Assembly (NCBI GenBank): GCA_963974475.1
Contig: CAXBCR010000037.1
Location: 1 to 23,299 of the forward strand
Length of the DNA: 23,299 nucleotides
Direction: 5' to 3'
Source of the DNA: CAJXZP01 sp963974475
Lineage (GTDB): Bacteria; Bacteroidota; Bacteroidia; Flavobacteriales_G; Salibacteraceae
The notes beneath the pieces are model-generated. The model had not been told where the DNA came from and made no database searches. It worked only from the letters and a program-made list of their open reading frames with translations. Below are positions 9,401 to 15,933 of the stretch, one piece after another. Position numbers and translations under genes: made by a program. Each line of letters starts with the position of its first letter. The stretch's first letter is position 1.

Positions 9401-9539
9401 ACGTAAAAGGTGCAGGGCCAACCACTCCTTTGCCGCTTTGAGCCGTAAAGCTTTCATCGTAAATAGAAACTTGAGAATAACTGGTATTGCAAAAAATAAC
9501 GAGTGTTATTAGCAGAATTTCTGGGATAATTTTATTCAT
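6474..9539 (-). CDS. Surface/secreted protein with lamin-tail domain and T9SS sorting signal
   Basis: The protein has 1021 residues with a signal peptide (MNKIIPEILL..., cleavage after SYSQ at about 23). The sequence is beta-rich, Thr/Ser/Asn-rich and secreted in character. A lamin-tail domain is suggested around 300-400 by GEVLITEYARH followed by YIELYNTTASDISLAGAK. Residues about 945-1021 form a type A T9SS C-terminal domain, with NVRLMNITGQVV, INTLDAGVYLV and a terminal RIVLP strand. The middle contains YPSAISLNSF- and GYFIVGN-type motifs common in gliding-bacterium surface proteins. It would be exported by Sec, then carried across the outer membrane by T9SS and released or anchored. No enzyme domain was recognised. 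It has its own promoter and a terminator downstream, so it is a single-gene unit. Confidence 0.88.
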   Translation of the reverse strand: MNKIIPEILLITLVIFCNTSYSQVSIYDESFTAQSGKGVVGPAPFTYDTVGMTWTIDVSSTSLTASTDYFKVNASLQFESKDVDGEAVWYSPIKDISTVASVDLSVDVAETGNLAGTEYIRVYYKLDGGTETLFSSNGDNTDDFTAAVATHDSLFGSTVQIVVRTYNNAGTKTHLFDNVTVTENISNVQGLYDLPDVSSINLHWSNPVSDFDEVLVVGNAGSAISAGLPTGDGTAYTANSALGSGTSLLGGTVLYKGGLTTTNFTGVTSGNTYYVKVFTRKGTSWSKGYERSIAFAPPGVGEVLITEYARHASISDYSYIELYNTTASDISLAGAKMIVNNAASLSEVVDLSTDISGTIVVPANGFLILNRNRSQANFESTWGVDLANTGYSVNYNRTAINNFGNNKEFVLKLGGTEGADDGTIIDETKEFTGSTGKRVFQLPTGYWTGNIDDAASNATPGSYTSHEDLTKVKMAYSDGAWHAETGYAHSAPSAATGSTEAVVVRGEATFVDGAVLDVLRILPDAGVSISTETVTVNTGLYVENNASLAITSTGSLTSTGIISVEREGYAASSDYNAWGSPFATAIGIKDVFTNHNDCDFFVFKASDQSWKHDYLVGSTITCYGNSFVIASGNVIESPEGTPDGNFDVGRGYFIVGNTSNKYDFRKTSGASLNNGTITANIYGSSGAVTSGSNDWNLLSNPYPSAISLNSFLTTNSGIITNAVYLYNPGLGIDASASYTTINNTDGAHLASCQGFYVDASTTTDGLIGTASFTNSMRTNTNNNFRKFDSFTGIYLKATNAKNVSDNTRLYFDINAKDGRDRAYDAVKMENSGFNFASRIGTEKMVFNGLAELTTETKIIPLYFQTYETSNYTISIDSLLGNLANKDVLLEDKYMKTFHDLKAKPYHFTSPPKEWNNRFYLHVIHQKSSGTSGTGVVNSVNEITQNEVMVFVADNEVVVSSLAVENEIINVRLMNITGQVVANNASHGSTIKMDINTLDAGVYLVNYTLVDGTNRTQRIVLP

Positions 9540-9567
9540 TGTGCGGTGGTTATATGTTTGTAATCCA

Positions 9568-9575
9568 CAAATATA
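9568..9575 (-). promoter_or_regulatory. -7 box of the T9SS surface-protein gene
   Basis: Read on the minus strand the box is TATATTTG, a full TAnnTTTG match, 28 bp upstream of the ATG at 9539, which leaves a normal short leader. The -33 side reads GGTTTTAG, only partly like the consensus. Confidence 0.6.
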
Positions 9576-9614
9576 ACTTTTTTACTAAAACCTATTTTTC
9601 GAACGTTTTTTACC

Positions 9615-9651
9615 AAATGGTTACCATTTATCTTCTATTTTTGGAAGATAA
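9615..9651 (+). promoter_or_regulatory. Restriction-gene promoter with two dyads, one framing the -7 box
   Basis: Two adjacent inverted repeats are visible. The first is AAATGGT-T-ACCATTT at 9615-9629. The second is TTATCTTC (9628-9635) and GAAGATAA (9644-9651), a perfect 8+8 arm pair whose 8-bp centre, TATTTTTG (9636-9643), is itself a full TAnnTTTG -7 box. The restriction gene starts 13 bp later at 9664. This geometry is that of an operator: a protein on either dyad would block or position RNA polymerase. Delayed or limited endonuclease expression is the usual reason for such control in type II systems. No controller gene is present in the pair, so the regulator is unknown. Confidence 0.6.
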
Positions 9652-9663
9652 TACCCCAAATGT

Positions 9664-10284
9664 ATGAAATCCACGTTTTTATCCGATTTAGAAAAAGAGC
9701 AAATTCTAACCAATTATCTTGATATAGTTTACCATACTCTTGGATATCATTTTCAAAGAATCACAGACTTATCGCGTCAATTAAAAGGCATGGATTTGGT
9801 AATTTCTCTAAATAATCAAGATTATATAATGGATGAAAAAGCCCAATTACATTACCTCAATAAAGACCTACCCACTTTTACATTTGAAATTTCTTACCTA
9901 AAAAATCGCACCCATAAAATAGGCTGGCTTTTGGATTCGCAAAAAGAAACAGATTACTACTTTTTAATTACCGGAATTATGCTTCACTCGTCTAATCTAC
10001 ACACCATTAAAGATTTAGCTTCCTGTAAAATAACGAGTGTGAACAGGCAAAAATTGATTTCCTACCTTTCCCAAATAAACCTAACCACTGAACGGCTTCA
10101 AGAGTATGATTTTGACATTCGAAATCGAGAAATTTTTGGGAAAACGAGCATTAAAGAAATTCCAAGAAATAAGGGATGTATTTACTTTTCTAATCAACTC
10201 AATGAGCAACCTATCAACCTTCAATTCCGATTAGCGCACTTGATAGAAATTGGCGTAGCCAAACAAATTTACCCTACGCGTTAA
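9664..10284 (+). CDS. Putative type II restriction endonuclease (PD-(D/E)XK-like)
   Basis: The protein has 206 residues and no close family is recognised from sequence alone. Context is the main evidence: it lies tail-to-tail with a C5-cytosine DNA methyltransferase, the stops overlapping by 11 bp. A PD-(D/E)XK-like core is visible: G-M-D44-L-V-I, then D57-E58-K59-A-Q-L, so an Asp at one strand end and a D-x-K 13 residues later; E75 could be a further acidic ligand. The size fits a type II endonuclease. It presumably cuts the site protected by the neighbour. Its promoter carries two dyads. It could also be a different nuclease or a specificity helper, but the restriction role is most likely. 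Confidence 0.65.
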   Translation: MKSTFLSDLEKEQILTNYLDIVYHTLGYHFQRITDLSRQLKGMDLVISLNNQDYIMDEKAQLHYLNKDLPTFTFEISYLKNRTHKIGWLLDSQKETDYYFLITGIMLHSSNLHTIKDLASCKITSVNRQKLISYLSQINLTTERLQEYDFDIRNREIFGKTSIKEIPRNKGCIYFSNQLNEQPINLQFRLAHLIEIGVAKQIYPTR

Positions 10285-11512
10285 TTTGTTTATACAATTG
10301 CTTCGCTACTTTTTCAATTACCCCTACCACCAAGGCGTTTCCCATAAAAAACGCACGTTTGGTATCGGTAATTCCATCCAATTTGGTGTGATTATCCGGA
10401 AACATATTTAATCGCTCCAGCTCTAAAGGTGTTAACCTTCGAAATCCTTTTTCAGTTTGTATTACATGCTTAAATCGAGATGCCGAAGCGCCTCCTTCTC
10501 CGGTAATTATGGTTCGGGAAGCATTGTCCAACGCATCTGGAAATATCATACCTCCTTCGCTGTAATTGTATGTAAATCCTTCTTTAGTGGTTCGGGTTTC
10601 CTTTTTTGCGCCTTTTAAATAGTTCCATTTAGAAAGGTCGCTTGCCTTAATTTCAAATTCGGCTGGCACCTTTTCTTCTTGCAACACATCCCCCAAAACA
10701 ACTCGCTTGCCGCTGTATTTTGGTGTAGATTTTAAGGTGGCCACTTCTCCGTTAATTAGTAACCCAGTATTTAAAAATGGCGACTGTTTTCCTCCTAGAT
10801 TAAACTCTTCCGTAATTTTCACTAAATCGCCATTCAATGCTACTTTTTGTATCGAATTGGATGACATAGCGTCTACCGGAAATGCTTGCGCCATTGTGCC
10901 TTCTTTGGTAAGCCAAGCCAAATTTCCAGCCTTTATAACGCGTTGATAAAGCGCGGTAGATTTATGATACGCTAAAAAGAAAACCCGTCTTCTTCGTTGC
11001 GGCATTCCGTATTCGGCTGCATTAATCACCCGCCATTCCACGGCATAACCCAACTCATCTAAGCTCTTTAACATCACCCCAAAATCACGACCTCTTTGTT
11101 TGGCAGGCGATTTTAACAACCGGTCCACGTTTTCTAAAAACAGGTATTTAGGCGGATTCTTTTTTTGCTGCAAAATGTGATGAATAGACCACCATAAAAC
11201 CCCTTTTTTACCAATAAGCCCTTTCGAATTATGTAGCGTGGTAGCCACCGAATAATCCTGACAAGGAAACCCGCCTACCAACAGATCGTGCGTGGGAATA
11301 GTGGCTATATCCACGGTAGAAATATCTTGATTGGAATGATTTTCTGAACCAAATCGAGCCTCATACACCTGCGAAGCATGCTGGGTTTTGGTGGATGGCT
11401 CCCATTGATTACTCCAAACTATTTGAAAGGCTTTATTTGCGCGATTGAGCCCTAATCTAAAGCCTCCAACGCCTGCAAATAATTCAATCACCTTAATTTG
11501 TTTGTTTTTCAT
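10274..11512 (-). CDS. DNA (cytosine-5-)-methyltransferase of a type II R-M system
   Basis: The protein has 412 residues. The motifs of m5C methyltransferases appear in order: I, ELFAGVGGFRLGL (10-22, SAM binding); IV, GGFPCQDYS (80-88) with catalytic C84; VI, ENV (127-129); VIII, QRRRR (172-176); then a target-recognition region of about 150 residues; IX, RRLTPLELERLNMFP; and X, MGNALVVGVI near the end. All catalytic residues are present. It transfers methyl from SAM to C5 of cytosine in a specific site, protecting the host from the convergent endonuclease. The recognition sequence cannot be derived by eye. There is no N-terminal helix-turn-helix, so it is not obviously the regulator of its partner. 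Confidence 0.93.
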   Translation of the reverse strand: MKNKQIKVIELFAGVGGFRLGLNRANKAFQIVWSNQWEPSTKTQHASQVYEARFGSENHSNQDISTVDIATIPTHDLLVGGFPCQDYSVATTLHNSKGLIGKKGVLWWSIHHILQQKKNPPKYLFLENVDRLLKSPAKQRGRDFGVMLKSLDELGYAVEWRVINAAEYGMPQRRRRVFFLAYHKSTALYQRVIKAGNLAWLTKEGTMAQAFPVDAMSSNSIQKVALNGDLVKITEEFNLGGKQSPFLNTGLLINGEVATLKSTPKYSGKRVVLGDVLQEEKVPAEFEIKASDLSKWNYLKGAKKETRTTKEGFTYNYSEGGMIFPDALDNASRTIITGEGGASASRFKHVIQTEKGFRRLTPLELERLNMFPDNHTKLDGITDTKRAFFMGNALVVGVIEKVAKQLYKQINA

Positions 11513-11619
11513 CTAGTTCAAAAAGTTGCACAACATTAACCATAAATACCAAAACAGCTCGCTATTATTTGCGGAAATCTCATTCGCATTCCGCTATTCC
11601 CCTCTTAATTTTTTCAGTT

Positions 11620-11627
11620 TACATTTG
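11620..11627 (+). promoter_or_regulatory. -7 box for the Wzz/Wzy-like gene pair
   Basis: TACATTTG is a full TAnnTTTG match, 21 bp before the GTG start at 11648. A weaker inverted repeat, GCGGAA (11571-11576) with TTCCGC (11589-11594), lies upstream in the gap shared with the divergent methyltransferase gene. Confidence 0.55.
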
Positions 11628-11647
11628 TTGCATATAATTTTAGTGCT

Positions 11648-12622
11648 GTGAACGAACGTCAAACAAATATTGAACTATTAAAAGTGCTCTTTTCTCATCG
11701 AAAACAAATTTTGCTTTCCAGCATTCTTTTTTTCGTGGTTTCCTTAGCAATCACTTTTTTCATTCCTAAACAATACGTTTCAACCGCCATTATTTACCCT
11801 ACCAAATCCAATTCTATCAAGGATGTTTCTACCAATCCATCCATTGGGTTTGAAATGCAAACCAACCGACTCATTCAGCTTTTGGAATCGAATAAAATGA
11901 GAGATTTAATCGCTCAAAAATTTGATTTAGCTACCTATTATGGAATAGATACGTCTGCCTTAGGTTGGAAACATTCGCTAAACAAACAATACGCGAAAGA
12001 TTTTTCATTTACACGCACCAAATACCTTTCAATAGAAATATCGGGTACCATGAAAAGTGCAGCGTTGGCCGCAAATTGTGTCAACGCAATGGTGACCTAC
12101 ATCGACACACTGCGCAAAGAAATTTTTCTAAAAAACACCGTGTTATGGGTTAATGACTTATCTCAAAAACTTTCGGGTCAGGAACATAAAGTAGATAGTC
12201 TCCTTTCTATTTTGTTTTTATCCAACGACCAAAACACCCCATTGGCATTAGCTGAAAACAAGCAGACTTTCATACGAAATAGAAAAGAAAATGCGACCAT
12301 TTTACAAGGCGATGCCATTGTAGAAAACGTGATTAAAAACAACTACTCCGTGCGGACCGAAAAACTCATTAATGAATACTACATGGAATTGGGAATTTTG
12401 AATCGGTTTCAATCAGATTTAATTCAAGGAAGAAACCAATTATCACAGCCATTTCCAAAGGTGTATGTTTTTTCTAATGCCGAAATTGATGACGCCAAAT
12501 CCTCCCCTTCCTATAAAATAAATGGCCTTATTGGAGGTATAGCAGGCTTCCTATTAAGCCTATTTTATGTGGTTGGAATTAATAAATGGAACCAACTTTC
12601 CTCTTACTTGAAAGATGCATAA
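11648..12622 (+). CDS. Wzz/chain-length-determinant-like membrane protein
   Basis: The protein has 324 residues from a GTG start; no better start is seen between it and the promoter at 11620. The topology is that of polysaccharide co-polymerases: a short cytoplasmic N-terminus, TM1 at about 20-40 (ILLSSILFFVVSLAITFFIP), a long periplasmic helical part, and TM2 at about 290-312 preceded by KSSPSYKINGLIGG, the proline-containing signature near TM2. There is no tyrosine-kinase domain, so it resembles the short Wzz type. Such proteins set the chain length of surface polysaccharides together with a Wzy polymerase. The next gene, a Wzy/WaaL-like protein, overlaps it by 8 bp, which supports a joint role. 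Confidence 0.8.
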   Translation: MNERQTNIELLKVLFSHRKQILLSSILFFVVSLAITFFIPKQYVSTAIIYPTKSNSIKDVSTNPSIGFEMQTNRLIQLLESNKMRDLIAQKFDLATYYGIDTSALGWKHSLNKQYAKDFSFTRTKYLSIEISGTMKSAALAANCVNAMVTYIDTLRKEIFLKNTVLWVNDLSQKLSGQEHKVDSLLSILFLSNDQNTPLALAENKQTFIRNRKENATILQGDAIVENVIKNNYSVRTEKLINEYYMELGILNRFQSDLIQGRNQLSQPFPKVYVFSNAEIDDAKSSPSYKINGLIGGIAGFLLSLFYVVGINKWNQLSSYLKDA

Positions 12623-14069
12623 AACCCCCAACAAACTTGGTGAGTTTAGGCTAATATTTTTAGCAATCTTAGGAGTTTTGTTCCTCTATTTTTCTTTGAT
12701 GCAAGACCCCACAAAAGCGCCATTGGTAGTGTTAACAGGGGTTGCAAGTGTAGTGTTGCTACCCTATTTTATCCAAAATATTTCGTTTGCCTTACAGCTT
12801 ATTATTTTTCTAGTTCCTTTGTCCATTGATGTGGCTTTGGTAGGCGAAACAAAGGTTTCTCTTCCCTCCGAATTATTACTTATCCTTCTTTCGATAACCA
12901 TATTGGTGAAATGGCTTGGTGGAATGAAAATAGATTTCAGCCTGTTAAAACATCCGCTAACCCACCTGCTACTTTTAGATTTAGGATGGACTATTTGCAC
13001 CTCCATATTTTCAGAAATTCCAGCGGTTTCCTTTAAAAGAACACTCATCAAAATTCTTTTTATTGCCGTTTTTTATGGGGGTATTTTACTGTTTTTCAAA
13101 AATCAAAAAACTTTTCAGCGCTTGTATTACGTCTACGGAATCGGGTTGATTATTCCTATTCTCTACACCACTTATAGACACGCTAGTTTAGGACTCAAAC
13201 AAAAAAATTCGATATTAATTAGTCATCCATTTTTTGCGGAACACACCATTTATGCAGCGGTGGTAGCGTTTGTTTTACCATTTTTTATATTCAAATTATT
13301 CCAATCTAAAAAATCCTTTCCTTTCGTTTTCGGTGTGTTTTCATTGCTTGTTGTTGCCGTGACTTTATCCTACTCTCGAGCCGCATGGATTAGCTTGGTG
13401 GTGGCGCTTCTGTTTTACATTTTAACGCTTTTCAAAATAAAATTTTATCCGCTTTTAACTGGGATTGGAATCGTTCTGCTTATCGGGGTTTTTAATTTTA
13501 ATTCGGTGTATGATGAAATGAAACGTACCAATGCTAAGTACGGTGATGAAATTTCTCAGCACCTAACTTCGGTGACTAATCTACAGAATGACGCCTCTAA
13601 TTTAGAACGCATAAACCGATGGGTAAGTGCCGTAGAAATGTTTAAGGCTAAGCCCCTTACCGGTTTCGGTCCAGGCACCTATCAATTTGTGTATGACCGG
13701 TTTCAAGAAACCCGAAATATGACCCGAATTAGTACTCACTTTGGTGATAAAGGGAATGCGCATTCAGAGTATTTAATGTACCTGGCTGAAATGGGGATCA
13801 TTGGGTTTTTGCTTTTTATTTCCACCCTTTTTTACAGCCTATTTCTTGCATTAAAACTTTTGCAAAAACCCTTAAATTCTGAATCCAGACAACTGGTATT
13901 TGCCGCCATTCTTGGATTGATTACTTTCTATATCCATGGGTTATTCAACTCCTTTATAGATTCCGAAAAAATTGCGGTTTTGTATTTTGGCAGTCTCGCC
14001 ATTCTGGTTTGGGTAGATAAAAAAGGAAGCCTTAATAGGTATGAAAATGAGATGGATTCCGATACCTAA
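12615..14069 (+). CDS. O-antigen ligase/polymerase (Wzy/WaaL-like) membrane protein
   Basis: The protein has 484 residues and about 10-12 predicted membrane segments. The family mark is the large periplasmic loop with RINRWVSAVEMF, PLTGFGPGTYQF and GNAHSEYLMYLAEMGIIG (about 375-395), the conserved H-S-x-Y...E-x-G of the Wzy_C/O-antigen ligase family. It either polymerises lipid-linked repeat units or ligates a glycan to lipid or protein at the outer face of the inner membrane; the two roles cannot be told apart by sequence. Its ATG overlaps the end of the Wzz-like gene, so translation is probably coupled. Its 3' end overlaps the convergent sulfotransferase gene by 38 bp. No glycosyltransferase or flippase is nearby. 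Confidence 0.85.
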   Translation: MHKTPNKLGEFRLIFLAILGVLFLYFSLMQDPTKAPLVVLTGVASVVLLPYFIQNISFALQLIIFLVPLSIDVALVGETKVSLPSELLLILLSITILVKWLGGMKIDFSLLKHPLTHLLLLDLGWTICTSIFSEIPAVSFKRTLIKILFIAVFYGGILLFFKNQKTFQRLYYVYGIGLIIPILYTTYRHASLGLKQKNSILISHPFFAEHTIYAAVVAFVLPFFIFKLFQSKKSFPFVFGVFSLLVVAVTLSYSRAAWISLVVALLFYILTLFKIKFYPLLTGIGIVLLIGVFNFNSVYDEMKRTNAKYGDEISQHLTSVTNLQNDASNLERINRWVSAVEMFKAKPLTGFGPGTYQFVYDRFQETRNMTRISTHFGDKGNAHSEYLMYLAEMGIIGFLLFISTLFYSLFLALKLLQKPLNSESRQLVFAAILGLITFYIHGLFNSFIDSEKIAVLYFGSLAILVWVDKKGSLNRYENEMDSDT

Positions 14070-14865
14070 ACCAACTCCATTTTATAGCAATAATCCAATT
14101 GGGATATTTAGTGTCCATTTCCTCATCCGAAAAATTTTTAGGGTAATTTAATGCCAAATTTGCCTTCTGCAATAGCGTATCTGCCTTCCCAATCGCTAGT
14201 AATTTTTGCGGAATTTGTTTCCTTTTTAATCGTGCTATATTATTTAATTTCCTTCCTCTCGAAACCTTTTTAATCTGATTATCTCCGGTAATGTTTTTAT
14301 ACGAATTAGGCTTTTCAAGTGCTGCCTTTTCATAAGTAATCCCCATGGTTTTACACATTTTAGCCAACTCCATTTCTGGAAAGTCGCAAAAGTTTTCATA
14401 CTTGAAAATGGGGGCTTTTAACGCCACTAATTTCTTTGCAAATTTTAAATATCCGGTTGAAAAATTGGGTGGGCAATTTCTAGAAATCCACACATCATAC
14501 GCATCCCTCACAAATGAAATAATGGTTAAGGGAATAACGCCTTCCAGTATTTTTACGGATGAAAATTCATATTCTGGCTCAAAATTATTTAATACATGAG
14601 GCGTGAAATCCGCAAAACTAAAATCTCTTATTACCAAAATTTTCTGGTTTTGCTGGCAATATTCATTAAGCTCAAGTACCATTTCTAGGTAGGTGCCCTT
14701 ACGGATATCAATTCCATACCAATCCTTCACTTGTTTTTTAATGGATAACGAAGCGCTTGTATTAGGGTTCACCTCAGAAAGTAAAATCACCCCATCCAAT
14801 TGAGATAAAACACTGGATAAAAGTGTACCTCCCGACCTCGAATAATTTAATAATAGAATTGCCAA
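14032..14865 (-). CDS. Sulfotransferase family protein
   Basis: The protein has 277 residues. The PAPS-binding 5' loop SRSGGT lies at residues 9-14, right at the N-terminus after a beta strand (AILLLNY), and a later ISFVRDAYDVWISRN matches the 3'-phosphate binding strand and Arg/Ser pattern of PAPS-dependent sulfotransferases. The start is a TTG: an in-frame TGA lies two codons upstream and the P-loop is too close to the N-terminus for a later start. It would move sulfate from PAPS to a hydroxyl or amine of a glycan, lipid or small molecule. It is convergent with the Wzy-like gene (38-bp overlap) and divergent from the radical SAM operon, so it may modify the same product, but this is inference. 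Confidence 0.78.
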   Translation of the reverse strand: MAILLLNYSRSGGTLLSSVLSQLDGVILLSEVNPNTSASLSIKKQVKDWYGIDIRKGTYLEMVLELNEYCQQNQKILVIRDFSFADFTPHVLNNFEPEYEFSSVKILEGVIPLTIISFVRDAYDVWISRNCPPNFSTGYLKFAKKLVALKAPIFKYENFCDFPEMELAKMCKTMGITYEKAALEKPNSYKNITGDNQIKKVSRGRKLNNIARLKRKQIPQKLLAIGKADTLLQKANLALNYPKNFSDEEMDTKYPNWIIAIKWSWFRYRNPSHFHTY

Positions 14866-14952
14866 TTTTCAGATTGATTTTTTTGAACGTTACAAAGTAA
14901 CTTTTTTTATAGAAATTGCGTCCTACACTTTATACAGTTATCAAAGCTAGAC

Positions 14953-14986
14953 ACCATAAATTTATGGTAGATTTGCTATCCACCAT
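14953..14986 (+). promoter_or_regulatory. Operon promoter with 16-bp palindrome and second dyad around the -7 box
   Basis: ACCATAAATTTATGGT (14953-14968) is a perfect 16-bp palindrome. Its last base is the first of TAGATTTG (14968-14975), a full TAnnTTTG -7 box. A second, imperfect dyad (14964-14972 with 14978-14986, 8 of 9 pairs) straddles the box, so ACCAT/ATGGT half-sites occur three times in 34 bp. The operon starts 6 bp later at 14992. This looks like an operator controlling the radical SAM operon. The binder is unknown. Confidence 0.6.
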
Positions 14987-14991
14987 TTTAA

Positions 14992-15933
14992 ATGAAAACA
15001 ATCAATCATTCTAATCAAAATAGTATTCTAAAGGCTTTAGCTTACTACGATGTGTTCAATTTCCCCTTGAATGCAGACGAACTTTTTCGTTATTCTGATT
15101 TTACCAATAAAAACGATTTCACTACGGCACTTAGCCAATTAGTTAACGAGCACATAATATTTCAAATGGGTGCCTACTACACCCTACAGCCCAGCGAAAA
15201 CATAAAACTAAACCGAATTGCTGGCGACCAAAGGGCCAAAGAATACACCTATCAAGCCTACAAGAAATCAAAGCTCATTGCCAAGTTTCCGTACGTGAAA
15301 AGCGTACTTATTTCGGGCTCTTTATCCAAAGGAACGATGGGGGAAGATGGCGATATCGACTATTTTATTGTGAGTAAGCCAAATCGGTTATGGATAGCTA
15401 GAACGCTTTTGATTTTATACAAAAAAGTGTTTTTACTAAATTCCAGAAAGTATTTCTGTATCAATTATTTAGTAGATGAAAACTCCTTAACCATCGAACA
15501 ACAAAATAGATTCACGGCCACCGAACTAGTGACTTTAATACCGATGACCAACCCTGCTATTTACGATGAAATGATAGCAAAAAACGGTTGGATAAAGTCC
15601 TATTACACTTCCATTATTCCAAAATTCTTAAAACCCATTTCGGTTGGACGAAGCGGATTTCAAAAATTAATAGAGCCCATTTTTGACACCAAAATTGGCG
15701 ATATATTGGACGATTTCTTTATGAAAATTACCCTCAAAAGATGGGTGCAAAAGTTTGGAGAAATGAGCCCCGAAGATTTTAAAATAGCGCTTCAAACCTC
15801 CAAAACGGTTTCCAAACATCATCCGAGTAATTTCCAAAAAAAGGTGTTGGCCGGTTTTGAAGAAAGAATGACTGTTTTAACCCAAAAATTGGCGGCTACT
15901 CAGCACATTTCGAATTTAAATGAAGACCAATGA
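14992..15933 (+). CDS. Nucleotidyltransferase-fold protein, first gene of the radical SAM operon
   Basis: The protein has 313 residues. A winged-helix-like N-terminus (about 10-70, ILKALAYYDVFNFP) is followed by a nucleotidyltransferase core: G109-S110 in LISGSLSKG and D121-x-D123 in DGDIDYFIV, the GS...DxD pattern of the DNA polymerase beta-like superfamily (MNT/Cap-type). The rest (about 140-310) is helical with no recognised motif. Such proteins can attach a nucleotide to a small molecule, protein or RNA. This one is not a clear match to antitoxin-type MNT proteins and is longer. Its stop overlaps the next start (ATGA), so it is translated with the first B12 radical SAM enzyme. The role in the pathway is unknown; activation of a substrate is a guess. 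Confidence 0.7.
   Translation: MKTINHSNQNSILKALAYYDVFNFPLNADELFRYSDFTNKNDFTTALSQLVNEHIIFQMGAYYTLQPSENIKLNRIAGDQRAKEYTYQAYKKSKLIAKFPYVKSVLISGSLSKGTMGEDGDIDYFIVSKPNRLWIARTLLILYKKVFLLNSRKYFCINYLVDENSLTIEQQNRFTATELVTLIPMTNPAIYDEMIAKNGWIKSYYTSIIPKFLKPISVGRSGFQKLIEPIFDTKIGDILDDFFMKITLKRWVQKFGEMSPEDFKIALQTSKTVSKHHPSNFQKKVLAGFEERMTVLTQKLAATQHISNLNEDQ

Noticed and set aside
11571..11594. GCGGAA...TTCCGC inverted repeat between the methyltransferase and Wzz-like genes
   Set aside because: Only six pairs around a 12-nt loop; noted with the promoter but not supported as a separate site.
14889..14901. GTTAC-AAA-GTAAC dyad upstream of the sulfotransferase
   Set aside because: A short dyad with no full -7 box beside it; could be chance in AT-rich DNA.
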